Assembly (NCBI RefSeq): GCF_905147045.1
Contig: NC_065902.1
Location: 13,023,441-13,087,440, forward strand
Reading direction: 5' to 3'
Length of the DNA: 64,000 nt
Source of the DNA: Nymphalis io
Taxonomy: Eukaryota > Arthropoda > Insecta > Lepidoptera > Nymphalidae
Both the position numbers and the translations under genes were made by a program. Shown here piece after piece: positions 38,601 through 46,553 of this stretch. Below the pieces are notes generated by a model, which did no database searches, was not told the DNA's origin, and saw nothing but the letters and a program-made list of their open reading frames with translations. The number at the start of each line of letters is the position of its first letter. Within the stretch, counting starts at the first letter, position 1.

Positions 38601-41600
38601 GTCCCATTGGATTATGAGAGTTAGAGAATAGAGAGTACACCTGTATTTGCGCACACACTTGTGCATAATATCTCCCGTGTAGTTGTAACGTCGCTTAATA
38701 AACTTTATTTGAAAAGGTCTCAGCGGCGATGAGTTCCACTTTGACGGCCACGGAGACGGTCCCGCGCGCTACAACATCTTACACTTCAAGCAAATCACGC
38801 GAGGAGTGTTCCGATGGATCCGGGTAGGTCGCTATCTTGACGGCGAACTACAACTTGACATGGACGGTTCGTACAAAAATAACTTTTGATTCCTATATTA
38901 GATCAGTATAACAAAACGTCAAACATGCAAAAATATGTTTTCATATAAATAGAAATTCAGTTCAAATGGGAAGAACCGCATCACCCAGAGTCGGTGTGCA
39001 GTGCCGAGTGCGAGCTAGGCCAAGCTAAGCAATACGTCGAAGGAGAGAGCTGTTGCTGGCATTGCTTCAACTGCACGCAGTATGAGGTGCCAAAAATATC
39101 GCTTGAAACATTTTAAACTTTTTAAATTAAACTTGATGTTAATATTTTATATTATAAGATCGGCGCAAAAGTATTTTCGTATTTTATATACAAATTAACG
39201 ATTTTTTTATCATAGTTTATTTACATTTGATTACAATATGTATGTGCAATTTTCTTCGATAATTACCATTTTGTAGTAGCCAATTTGTAGGTAGTGACAT
39301 AATCCCATTGCTGTAGAATTTTTGACATCAATTTCGATATAAAATAGAGATCCAAATTGATGGTTTCGCTCAGCGGTAAAGGCTCATAATGAACGACGCT
39401 CCTCCAATCCCACCATACACACCTTATGGCAAGATAATACGGGTTTCGCACAATAGATGCGCAAGCAATCCCGTGGCGCCCCCGAACTGACGAAGGGGAT
39501 ACCGTTGTTTTTTTTTAGTGGGTATTTCGGTGCACCCTCGCCAGTAAGTCCCACATACACCCCCACTACTTGTGGGGAAAATGCGTAAATGCGTTTTTCT
39601 TGCAAGAAAAAAAGTATCAAAACTAGCAAGATACAAACAGTTCAAAGAGCTTTTGCTGCAACCTTCCCTTATAAAATATGAAAAAACTTTTTCTATTTAT
39701 ATTTTTTTATTTACATTTTTTATAAAACAATACTATAATTGTTCAGATACGGTCGCCGGTGTCAGAGACGGCTTGCATGGAGTGTGCGCGCGGCACCTTG
39801 CCAGATTCGAGGCGCATGCAGTGCGCGCCGGTGCCGGAACTATATCTGCGGCCCACGTCACCGGCAGCTATTGGAGCAATGACATTTTCAGCTCTAGGCA
39901 TTTTGATTACTATGTAAATATAAATAAGAACAATGGTATCAAATTCACGATCAATAATATTTCCTAATATGGTTGTATTTATCCGGATCGACTATGTGCT
40001 CGTACCGTACACTAACTAGCTGACCGCTTTAGTAGATAGCATTTCGTTGCCGATTATTGTTACATAAGGCACAAGGGACATAACATCTTAGCTCCCAAGG
40101 TTGGTGGCGCATTTGTGATATAAGCGATGGTTAACATTTCTTACAATGTCAATTTCTATGGGCGTTGGTGACCACTTACCATCAGGTGCTCGTCCGCCTT
40201 CCTATTCTTTAAAAAAAATATCGGTTTGAAGCTTTCATGTCATTTATAATGAGAATAAGGCAATCATACAAGTCATTACAGGTTGGTAGGTGGCGTGTGG
40301 ATCGCACGGAGCAGCACGCCGGTGGTGCGCGCGAGTGGGCGCGAACTGTCCTTCGTTCTATTGGCTGGCATCCTCATGTGCTATCTCGTTACATTCGCCC
40401 TCGTACTGAGGCCAACTGACTTCCTTTGTTCTCTTCAACGGTTTGTATTCAGTTCTAAAAATATCAAAATGTACAAAAGTCTAATTATGCTAATACTTTC
40501 ATATGAATCTAGTACGTATTTATATATCCACATTTGTATAATTTTCTGTGATCGTATTCCTGTAATTTTTGACAAAAAAGTAATTCTTATTATTTTAAAA
40601 AAAAGTAAGATATAATAGTACAGGCAGACTGAGTACAGACGTATCATTTTTCACCCGTGAACAATTTATCACCTTGAATACGTCATTCTGTAAGTATAGT
40701 TTTTGTAAAACCTCAATCGTACCAAAGCATACTCTGGCAGAGGAAAAATATTGCCAGGAAGTAATTAATCTGTGGCCAATCCTAGCCTAGCCTAAACGAA
40801 CAAGACGCACTCTAATGAATTGACTCAAGCTTCTAAATCTATACCAAGGTGTTGCTTGTTGTTTTTCTATTTTTGTTTATCATAGTTTACAAGATACTTA
40901 TAATTTTTTACACAATTTACAGGTTTTGTACGGGATTTTGCTTCACTGTAATCTACGCCGCTCTTTTGACGAAAACAAACAGAATAGCTCGTATTTTCGA
41001 TGCTAGCAAGCACTCTGCTCGACGGCCCTCGCTCATATCTCCAAAATCTCAACTTCTTATTTGTTCAATTTTAGTATCAATACAGGTAACAAATACCACA
41101 CATACCGAAAAATATTATTTTTGCTTAGTAAGATTTTAGTTTGATCATAAAATTCTCGTAGATTGTAATCGTGGTAGTGTGGCAGCTGGCGTCGCCGGCA
41201 CGAGCCATCCACCACTACCCGACGCGCGAGGACAACATGCTCGTATGTGACTCTTACGTCGACGCGTCCTACACCATTGCTTTCTTCTACCCGGTTGTGC
41301 TTATCGTCATCTGTACTGTATACGCTGTGCTCACGCGAAAAATACCGGAAGCTTTCAATGAGAGTAAACATATAGGTGAGAATTTTAGATTTTATGCTAT
41401 TTATGAGATATTGTACTCGTAATCGCATGTTGACAGAGGACTTCTCTTGCAGGTTTTACAATGTATACAACGTGTGTGATATGGCTCGCATTTGTTCCAT
41501 TATATTTTGGCACAGCGAGTCACGTTCCCTTACGAGTCACCAGTATGGCAGTGACTATTTCTTTGAGTGCAAGCGTCACCCTAGCCTGTCTATTTGCACC

Positions 41601-42194
41601 TAAGGTATTATAAAGTTACCTAAGGTATTATAAAGTTTTTTTTGGTAATAATTGAATTTAAGTATTCATTTAATAATTAAATTTTCAGATGTACATTATT
41701 TTAATACGACCGGAACGGAACGTTCGTGGAAATCTAATGCCGTCGCGATGGCGCAGCGGTCGCGGTGGTCGAGGCACAGCACCCGGTGCTGTTTGTGCTG
41801 CCCTTGTAGGGGCTGCCCCATTGCCGCGTCCTGCCACCACGCCTTCTACGGATTTGTCAACACTTGATGCCACTGGTACGTTATAATTATTAAAACGATA
41901 TACATCTACATCCGTCATAAAAATATAAATCCCGATTTTAACAAAATATTTAAAATAATTACAGAGCCATCGACATCCACCGATAGACAAGTACAAACTG
42001 AGGAGTTGAGTCCGACACAGAATAATGGTATGGTTGAACGCAATGGACTCTGCTTAGACGCAAAGAAATTGGCGGAGCTGACCGGTGGGCTGCCCGCTTT
42101 CGAGGAAGTTAACGGTGCGGCACGTCGGCGAGCCGCAGCCGAGCCGGCGATGCGCGTGGCCGTGGCGGTGGTCGGGGCGCGGCCAGACTTATAG
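31911..42194 (+). CDS. mtt: Insect class C GPCR, mangetout / mXR-type metabotropic glutamate receptor (17 coding exons)
   Basis: Coding exons: 31911-32636, 34997-35216, 35616-35758, 35834-36004, 36452-36596, 36704-36955, 37907-38078, 38154-38260, 38717-38866, 38953-39086, 39747-39913, 40282-40440, 40923-41085, 41162-41375, 41453-41604, 41689-41875 and 41965-42194. All introns are GT-AG and phases match, giving 1163 residues. The ATG at 31911 is the first in frame after a stop at 31887. Residues 1-18 form a signal peptide, 19-225 a polar linker, about 226-695 the Venus-flytrap domain, 696-770 the nine-cysteine domain, 778-1025 seven membrane helices and 1026-1163 the tail. Backbone-binding residues S345, T369, D389, Y417 and D501 are kept, while the position of mGluR1 Arg78 is Ala269. 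This fits the insect mXR branch, reported to respond to L-canavanine rather than glutamate. Ligand and G-protein partner here are inferred. Confidence 0.92.
33044..33257 (+). repeat. SINE type 1 in receptor intron 1
   Basis: Starts at GTTAGAACGCGTGAATCTT, lacking box A and about 15 bases before GGGTTCAAGCCC. It continues through GGAAAACATCGTGATGAAAC to CATTGGAGCAGCGTGGTGGA. Same orientation as the gene. Confidence 0.85.
33850..34012 (-). repeat. SINE type 2 fragment in receptor intron 1
   Basis: The minus strand reads from GGTGGTAGGGCTTTGTGCAA to CCCAAGTACTTGG, which is the proximal half of the family. The distal half is missing. It lies antisense to the receptor. Confidence 0.85.
34997..35216 (+). 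CDS. mtt: Receptor exon 2: ligand domain lobe 1
   Basis: Begins VHGRASGN and covers CGPLMPQGGVQALEAMLFAL, then the DSC-like loop and ALDFIKG. Alanine 269 in GVQA stands where glutamate-binding receptors have the arginine that holds the side-chain carboxylate. Phase 1 donor AAAG|GTATAT. Confidence 0.9.
35616..35758 (+). CDS. mtt: Receptor exon 3: ligand domain, serine loop
   Basis: Encodes SISNIDDEE and then VVGAASSVTSVQVANLLRLF. Serine 345 matches mGluR1 Ser165, a backbone carboxylate contact. Acceptor CTATCCACAG, donor CCTCAG|GTGAAT. Confidence 0.9.
35834..36004 (+). CDS. mtt: Receptor exon 4: hinge and binding residues
   Basis: Encodes VSFFSTSPELSNKARFEYF and then RTIPSDL...ESNYGIK. Threonine 369, aspartate 389 and tyrosine 417 occupy the places of mGluR1 Thr188, Asp208 and Tyr236. 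Spacing between them is identical to mGluR1. Phase 0 at both ends. Confidence 0.92.
36452..36596 (+). CDS. mtt: Receptor exon 5: ligand domain lobe 2
   Basis: Encodes AFEELETLLLRDDICIAVKE to LLSRPRARG, the lobe 2 helix and strand after the NYG turn. Ends in phase 1. Intron 5 (36597-36703) holds a small perfect hairpin at 36622-36652. Confidence 0.9.
36704..36955 (+). CDS. mtt: Receptor exon 6: ligand domain lobe 2 with the GSDGW motif
   Basis: Encodes VIVFGSDQEVAGVMAAVRRR and then SWVGSDGW, VVEGTISVQP and NNFRNPWFV. Aspartate 501 of SDGW equals mGluR1 Asp318, the amino-group contact. Donor GTCG|GTAATC. The open frame past the donor is intronic. Confidence 0.92.
36956..37906 (+). other. Receptor intron 6 with SINE type 3
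   Basis: Holds a minus-strand tRNA-derived SINE at 37062-37317 with an ATT-type tail, a close copy of the one at 22906. The remaining sequence is AT-rich with no exon seen. Confidence 0.8.
37062..37317 (-). repeat. SINE type 3 in receptor intron 6
   Basis: Head with GGGTTCGATTCCCACCC on the minus strand, body ATTTGGGATCAGATAGCC, end CCAGGATATTATTATTATAT. Antisense to the receptor. Confidence 0.85.
37907..38078 (+). CDS. mtt: Receptor exon 7: ligand domain lobe 1 return
   Basis: Encodes EFWEEQFQCRYAG, then LPCTGRERL and QLQFVADAVWAFVFAI. This matches the conserved FWxxxFQC and VxDAVYA stretches of the family. The donor CG|GTTGGA is weak, but it is the only one that keeps length and frame to the next exon. 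Confidence 0.87.
38154..38260 (+). CDS. mtt: Receptor exon 8: MHRDLC segment
   Basis: Encodes DMHRDLCGGKPGLCEAM and then RPVSGPTLLRYLRQVRFI. The family lysine that contacts the glutamate side chain (mGluR1 Lys409) falls in this stretch. Only arginines are seen nearby, so it is probably lost or changed, but an alignment is needed to fix the exact column. Confidence 0.9.
38381..38690 (+). repeat. tRNA-derived SINE (type 4) in receptor intron 8
   Basis: The head GCCTCGTTGGTCTAGTGGC with box B GGGTTCGATTCCC is followed by a body with CTCCCGTGCCTCGGAAAGCA and GCGCACACACTTGTGCATAA. Not a tRNA gene, since the anticodon arm does not close. A minus-strand copy is at 61453-61685. It ends about 30 bases before exon 9. 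Confidence 0.85.
38717..38866 (+). CDS. mtt: Receptor exon 9: end of the ligand domain
   Basis: Encodes LSGDEFHFDGHGDGPARYNI, then RGVFRWIRVG and LQLDMD, equivalent to the GDAPGRYDI stretch of mGluRs. The acceptor TTTGAAAAG has a poor pyrimidine tract but is the one that gives the required phase. The nearby CTCAG would break the frame. Confidence 0.87.
38953..39086 (+). CDS. mtt: Receptor exon 10: cysteine-rich domain, first half
   Basis: Encodes IQFKWEEPHHPESVCSAEC and then ESCCWHCFNCTQYE. Six of the nine conserved cysteines are here, in the family order VCS, EC, SCCW, HC, NC. This domain couples flytrap closure to the membrane helices. Confidence 0.93.
39157..39424 (-). mobile_element. Deleted mariner in receptor intron 10
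   Basis: The left border AGATCGGCGCAAAAGTATTT looks like a mariner terminal repeat. On the minus strand a transposase scrap VWWDWRSVVHYEPLPLSETI, matching the conserved VWWDWKG...HYELLP region, is followed almost at once by the terminal end. The last third of the transposase is deleted. The other side is cut by the short R1-related repeat at 39425. Confidence 0.75.
39425..39613 (+). mobile_element. Short R1-related repeat (copy G) in receptor intron 10
   Basis: About 190 bases: AAGCAATCCCGTGGCGC, TTTTAGTGGGTATTTCGG, AGTCCCACATACACCCCC, then an AAATGCG...TTTTT block and A7. It shares layout and length with copies E (60686) and F (61262). No coding content. The 81- and 73-codon frames over it are artefacts. 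Confidence 0.75.
39747..39913 (+). CDS. mtt: Receptor exon 11: cysteine-rich domain end and first helix
   Basis: Encodes IRSPVSETACMECARGTLPD, then MQCAPVPELYLRPTSPAAIG and the start of helix 1 (AMTFSALGILITM). The last three conserved cysteines are here. Donor ACTAT|GTAAAT, phase 2. Confidence 0.92.
40069..40219 (+). repeat. SINE type 2, distal half, in receptor intron 11
   Basis: GGCACAAGGGACATAACATC through CCCAAGGTTGGTGGCGC and GACCACTTACCATCAGG to CGTCCGCCTTCC and A8. Same orientation as the gene. Confidence 0.85.
40282..40440 (+). CDS. mtt: Receptor exon 12: helices 1-2
   Basis: Encodes LVGGVWIARSSTPVVRASGR and then ELSFVLLAGILMCYLVTF...LCSLQR. The TPVVRASGRELS loop is a hallmark of class C receptors and is nearly identical to mGluRs. 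Confidence 0.94.
40923..41085 (+). CDS. mtt: Receptor exon 13: helix 3 and second cytoplasmic loop
   Basis: Encodes FCTGFCFTVIYAALLTKTNR, then IARIFDASK and SPKSQLLICSILVSIQ. YAALLTKTNRI is strongly conserved in the family. The loop after it contacts the G protein. Confidence 0.94.
41162..41375 (+). CDS. mtt: Receptor exon 14: helices 4-5
   Basis: Encodes IVIVVVWQLASPARAIHHYP and then LVCDSYVDASYTIAFFYPVV, ending TRKIPEAFNESKHIG. The PEAFNESK(H)IG stretch is diagnostic of mGluR-type receptors. Confidence 0.95.
41453..41604 (+). CDS. mtt: Receptor exon 15: helices 6-7
   Basis: Encodes FTMYTTCVIWLAFVPLYFGT and then VTISLSASVTLACLFAPK. FTMYTTCxIWLAFVP is near-identical to vertebrate mGluRs. 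Confidence 0.95.
41689..41875 (+). CDS. mtt: Receptor exon 16: membrane-proximal tail
   Basis: Encodes MYIILIRPERNVRGNLMPSR, the conserved (K)xYIILxxPExN motif at the end of helix 7, and then a Gly/Ala/Arg/Pro-rich tail with a Thr/Ser patch. Confidence 0.92.
41965..42194 (+). CDS. mtt: Receptor exon 17: C-terminus
   Basis: Starts EPSTSTDRQVQTEEL and ends VGARPDL with TAG at 42192-42194. It is low in conservation and Ala/Arg-rich near the end. No clear PDZ-ligand or Homer motif is visible. Confidence 0.85.
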
Positions 42195-42465
42195 CGTGTC
42201 ACTCGACCGCCACGGCGCCCCGTGCTCGTGTAACCGGCCACTGTGCATTACTTAAGAACGAGCGACAGACGTGCTGCGGTGTGGATCATTATATAATACT
42301 AACGTCAAATAAGTGTAAAAACCATCTTAAATTATCTCTACGATAAACAATTAAATGGGTACGAGTTATATGTGTCATATTTTTAATAATTATCGATCAA
42401 ATATTGTGATATTATCATAAGTTATTGTTAGTTGTTTGCAAAATAAATATTTTGAACTGAATTGC
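42195..42465 (+). terminator. Receptor 3' UTR with polyadenylation signal
   Basis: AATAAA at 42442-42447, about 250 bases after the stop, fits a normal polyadenylation signal. The true cleavage site cannot be placed, but it probably lies within the next 30 bases. Confidence 0.65.
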
Positions 42466-42552
42466 GTTTTTTTTTTATTTTCTTTAATAAAGACATTATT
42501 ACCCAACATTGTAATGAAATTGAAATCGTTCATATGTAATACGTAGGTATCG

Positions 42553-42584
42553 GATTAGGTCAGGTTATGTCAGGTTAGGTCAGG
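42553..42584 (+). repeat. Telomere-like pentamer array, left part
   Basis: GATTAGGTCAGGTTATGTCA followed by GGTTAGGTCAGG, a mixture of TTAGG and TCAGG units. It is separated from the larger array at 45496 by the minus-strand LINE. Confidence 0.75.
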
Positions 42585-42884
42585 TTTTTTTTTTTTTTCA
42601 TGGCACTTCAGTTTATTCTGAAGTACCGGCCGCTTCTCTCCCGACATGGAGGTCGGGGACCTTGTCCACGTCTATTGTCTTCTCTATGTCATATTTCTTC
42701 CTATGTTGCTTTATTTCTTTGTATGCTTTTTTTCGTTATATAATTGCAGAATTCTAAGAATTTGTCTCTTTTTGTCTTATCTTCTATTATATTTTTTATT
42801 TCGTTATTTTCTATCTTACACTTAATTTGGACTTCTGTGTCCATGCTGGCTATTTGGTACTTAGGGCATTCGGTCAACAGATTT

Positions 42885-43795
42885 TATTTTTTATTTTATT
42901 TTTATTTATATTTGGGAAACATACAGTGTGTTATTACATAGAATTAAGGAATTATTACTAAATCATAAACCAATAAAGTTTCCACTTAAAAATAGTACAA
43001 ATGTTAGAGTATGCGTGTAAAAAAGACAACAGAAAGAGACAAAAATACAATGCAATCTACGAGTACAATCAAATCGACTAATTACAAAGTTAAAAAAAAA
43101 ACCAAGAAGTTAAATTACAATAATATTAATGAACATAAATATAAACAATGTCATTAAAAATATTTAAATTTGATTTCAACAATTAAAGTAACATCATAAA
43201 TCATCAATTTATGGCAAGTAATTGATTCAATATAAATATACATTATTAATTTACAAAAAAATATTAATTTTATTAATTATTTATTAAACAAGTATTCTTT
43301 CAATAATTTTCTTATTTTATTAACATTCTCTGTTGTAAAAAAATCAATTTCGCTAAATCGTTTATTGTAATCGGTGCAGGCTCTGTATACAAATATATTT
43401 TGCGCATACTTGCTTCGGGTGAGTGACGGATTAAAAAGTAAGCACTTACGTGTGGTGATTCGAGAGCATCGGAAACTAATACAACCTAAGAGAAACGGGG
43501 AATCAACTAAATTATTAATTAATTTAAATAAGAATATTTGATCTCTGATCGCTCTTCTGTCAGCGAGTGATAACGTATTTAAGCATTCATTATTATTTAT
43601 AAATTCCTTAAAACGCACAAATCTTATAAATTTATTTTGGACTCTTTCCAATCGGTGTATGTATGTTTTGTAATGCGGATTCCAAACAGTGGAAGCGTAT
43701 TCGAGGATAGGTCGTACAAAGGAATTATATAGAAGAGTTAGGGTACTAGTTTTCTTGAAATCTTTGGATGATCGTTTCATCCTTTCCATCATCAC
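42885..43795 (-). mobile_element. CR1-like LINE, 5'-truncated, nested
   Basis: The minus-strand frame 43277-43855 from about codon 20 on gives an RT thumb (TLLYNSFVRPILEYASTVWN) and C-terminal domain of the same style as 5229-5933. It is followed by an A-rich 3' UTR and an A/T tail near 42885-42900. Both flanks belong to the RNase H-bearing LINE, so this is the later insertion. The first 20 codons of the frame belong to the host element. Confidence 0.75.
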
Positions 43796-43799
43796 ATAC

Positions 43800-44480
43800 A
43801 CAGGATGGGCTGTCTTTGCACCTAAACCTGTGTAAGTATTGACCGAATCCCCCATGTCCTGTCATTACTTGTGTTAGGACATGTGTCATCTTGATTTTCC
43901 TTATTACTTGGTAAACTTTTGTTGCATGTGGAAGGAAAATCTTAGTGACACCTGCTGTGTCCGCTTCTCTATATCGGTAATCCCATTTGTTTAGGGTTTC
44001 TTTTCTGAGGGTTCGCTTTATAAACGATATTGGGCATTTGTCATAATTGGCGGCGGTCTTAGCTTTTAGAGCCGCTTCTTTCGCCAATTCGTCTGCGCGT
44101 TCGTTTCCCCAAATCCCGACGTGCGCCCTAACCCAGAAGAAATTCAACGGATGCGTTGTTTTTCGCTAGGTCCCGTATATTTCGTTTTATGTCCACTGCG
44201 ATCTTGTTTGTGGTGGTTTGATCCTCTAGCGTTTGCAACGCTGACTTAGAGTCGCTTATAATCTTCACGGATTTTTTTCTTAGTTTGGCCGTAGCTTAGG
44301 TTCGTAGCTTGGTACAGGGCGTATATCTCCACCTGGTACACTGAGCAGTAGGGAGCCAAAGTGTACTTTTTGGTAATCACCTCCCTACCTCCGCACCAAG
44401 ACGTTAGCGCCGCTCCCACACGTCCCTCTATCTTGCTGCATCCTTGAAGATCATAACGTCCTCCTCATCAGTTCCATCGA
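43800..44480 (-). pseudogene. LINE RNase H domain
   Basis: Minus-strand RNase H with SKIEGRVGAAL (strand 1), EIYALYQA, the KIISDSKSALQTL core and, in the 43746-44147 frame, WVRAHVGIWGNERADELAKE. The last is the conserved H...N..AD end of the active site. A frame change near 44150 splits it. An MTGHGGFGQYLHRF tail and a CVCDDG zinc-knuckle start follow. RNase H is found in I, LOA and related clades but not in R1. Confidence 0.75.
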
Positions 44481-44643
44481 ACTCCGCCGGGCCAGCGCCC
44501 CCGAAATCCGAGAAAACGATCCTTCGTTCCTCCGCTGGATGCGGGGCTTCGAGTTGACTTGCCTTGTTCTCAATCTCCCTTCCCTTCAACACTTCCTGCG
44601 GCTTACCTCGTTTTGCCTCGTACAGAGCCGCTGCTTCTTGTAT

Positions 44644-45270
44644 TCACAAATCGAGTGGGAGAAGACCTGAGAGGATTAGTGCAGCATTCAGTGATACCGT
44701 ACGATATGATTTGCAATTTTTTTGCGCAAATCCTCTCTGAACGCTATTTAAACTTTTTATCGAGGTGATCTTCTCCACAGCTGGTGCCCATACACTCGCA
44801 GCATACAGTATAATAATATCTATTGCTGCAAGGTACATTGTCCGGATTATTTCGGTACTTAAACCCCATTTCATTTTAGCTGTCCTTGCTAGCAATTTGT
44901 ACAAGTTGGTTGCCTTCCTACAGATATTTGAAATGTGCGTGTTGAAGGTTAGTCTTGAGTCTATCGTAACCCCCAATAGTTTGATCGTTTCTACCATGCC
45001 AATTTCGGCTCCCCCCATGCGCATACGTGGTGTGTCGAATTTCAATTTTTTCGTTATTGTCATGGCCGAGGTGATGTGTGGCGTGAACTTTAGTTTATTC
45101 TCGACAACCCACGCATACACACCAACACCCCGTTGGCCTTGGTCTCAAGTTCTTGGCCCGTATTTCCCGAGAACACCAAAACAATATCGTCAGCGAAGGC
45201 TTGTATGTGGAGTCTTTGTTATCGACGCTTTCCAGTAGTGGATTCAGCAAAAGGTTCCACAGTGTAGGTC
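44644..45270 (-). pseudogene. LINE reverse transcriptase C-terminal half
   Basis: The frame 44644-45120 shows the primer-grip and thumb of a LINE RT (KLLGVTIDSRLTFNTHISNI, then LYAASVWAPA). Just upstream, in another frame, FADDIVLVFSG supplies motif C. RT motif A and the endonuclease are absent, so the insertion was truncated in mid-RT. Confidence 0.7.
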
Positions 45271-45495
45271 CACTGATCGACTAGCTAGCTCCGCTTCTTG
45301 CTCGTACTTTTCGACTAAGTGGGCTCTGCGACTTTGTGCTGCACCCGGAATCCTTCTCTTCCTTATAATCTTGATCGATATGGAGTTTTCCTGCATCTAC
45401 TAGTGCTCTCCAAAGGGCCGGTGATACCTGCATCACCACGTGATTTTCGAGTTGGTTCCTAGCTCGTTTTTTTTTTTTTTTTATCGACAATTTTG

Positions 45496-45602
45496 TCAGG
45501 TCAGGTCCGGTCAGGTCAGGTCAGGTCAGGTCAGGTCCGGTCAGGTCAGGTCGGTCAGGTAGGTCGGTCAGGTAGGTCGGTTAGGTTAGGTTAGGTTAGG
45601 TT
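45496..45602 (+). repeat. Telomere-like pentamer array (TCAGG turning into TTAGG)
   Basis: Runs of TCAGG with some TCCGG and shortened TCGG and TAGG units from 45496, ending in four clean TTAGG units (45580-45600) right against R1-clade copy Z. TTAGG is the canonical insect telomere unit, so this is an interstitial or subtelomeric tract. Confidence 0.9.
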
Positions 45603-46110
45603 GGGGTGGGATGCGTCTTGTCGCAAAAGGAGGAAGCAGAGCGGGAGCGGGAGGACGACGTGGACCCGCTCCCGCAACGAAGAAGGAGACCTCTTCGACG
45701 GCGACGTACCTTTGCAGGCCGAACGCTGCCGCAGAGTTAAGGTGTGGTTGGCGGCGGAGCCAGTTTGTTGATCCGCCGCGGGGCTTCAAGCCCTGACGCC
45801 CAGCCTCCAGTGGCGGACTCGGGGGAGTCCATCACGTAACAGGACGGAGGCACAGAGAGGAGGGAGGCGCGCCCTAACATCCTGGCGCGCTCTCGAGATG
45901 GGTCGCCTTATGGCGACGACCGCTGGCGGGGTTGCGGTTGTAAGTCACAACGTTCCCGTAACCCCGCCACCATGCGGTGAGAAGGAAACGAGGAGGTTTT
46001 AGTGGGTAGGACGGTGGCCTTCTGCCCCGTGAGTCCCACATACCCGTCCCGGTCGTGTCCGGGCGGCAGGCGTAAATGCCTTTCCTCCTCGAAAAAAAAA
46101 AAAAAAAAAA
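45601..46110 (+). mobile_element. R1-clade element copy Z, internally deleted
   Basis: Starts TTGGGGTG like the 5' end of copy A2, then jumps to the last 60 codons of ORF2 (TGTCGCAAAAGGAGG), the 3' UTR with its hairpin block near 46000-46040, and A19 (46092-46110). GGTTAGGTT follows. TTAGG units therefore lie on both sides, as expected of a telomere-targeting SART/TRAS-like insertion. Several substitutions set its 3' UTR apart from B, and it resembles C more. Confidence 0.8.
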
Positions 46111-46268
46111 GGTTAGGTTCTGGAGGCGGCTAACACGCGACTCTCCGGCCAACTGGCCGAGTTGCGCCGGGAAGTCGCTGAAATGCGCCAGCGGCCGGTG
46201 GCGGCGACGGAGGCGAACCTCCAAAACGTCATGGAGGAGGCGCTGCGCGCGAACCGCGAGCAGTTCAG

Positions 46269-46359
46269 TGGAACGTCAATCAAACACAGGAGCAAGATGG
46301 TGACTGATTTATTGCGAATATAAAAATACCTACATACAGTTATAATATAAAACCGTCCA
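46269..46359 (-). repeat. mag-type 3' LTR
   Basis: 91 bp, identical to 49815-49905, beginning TGGAACGTCAATC in plus orientation. Internally AT-rich. Next to it at 46360-46373 is TTTTCCCCCTTTTT, on the minus strand a polypurine tract for plus-strand priming. Confidence 0.92.
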
Positions 46360-46553
46360 TTTTCCCCCTTTTTAAATTACTTAAACACTTAAAGTATAGC
46401 TATAACAATAAAGTTTATATTCTTATTAATTAACAAACAGTATTTAAACAATATTTAACGGTATAAAAACTACATCTAGGTTCTAGGTACATATATACGT
46501 ATGTATGTATATACAATTATACATGTATTATAATATATATATACTTAAACTAA

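Larger units (their letters stand above)
42585..45483 (-). mobile_element. RNase H-bearing LINE (LOA/I-like), 5'-truncated and interrupted
   Basis: On the minus strand: RT palm pieces with a SISGPTLWN-type motif B and FADD-type motif C (45300-45150), RT thumb (44644-45120, with LYAASVWAPA) and RNase H (44470-43860, with SDSKSALQ and WVRAHVGIWGNERADELA). The ORF tail continues at 42880-42600 (ECPKYQIAS). The 3' end is a poly(A), read as T14 at 42585-42598, directly on TTAGG/TCAGG units. A CR1-like LINE at about 42885-43795 splits the ORF just after its zinc-knuckle region. Frameshifts make it inactive. Clade is inferred from the RNase H domain. Confidence 0.75.
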
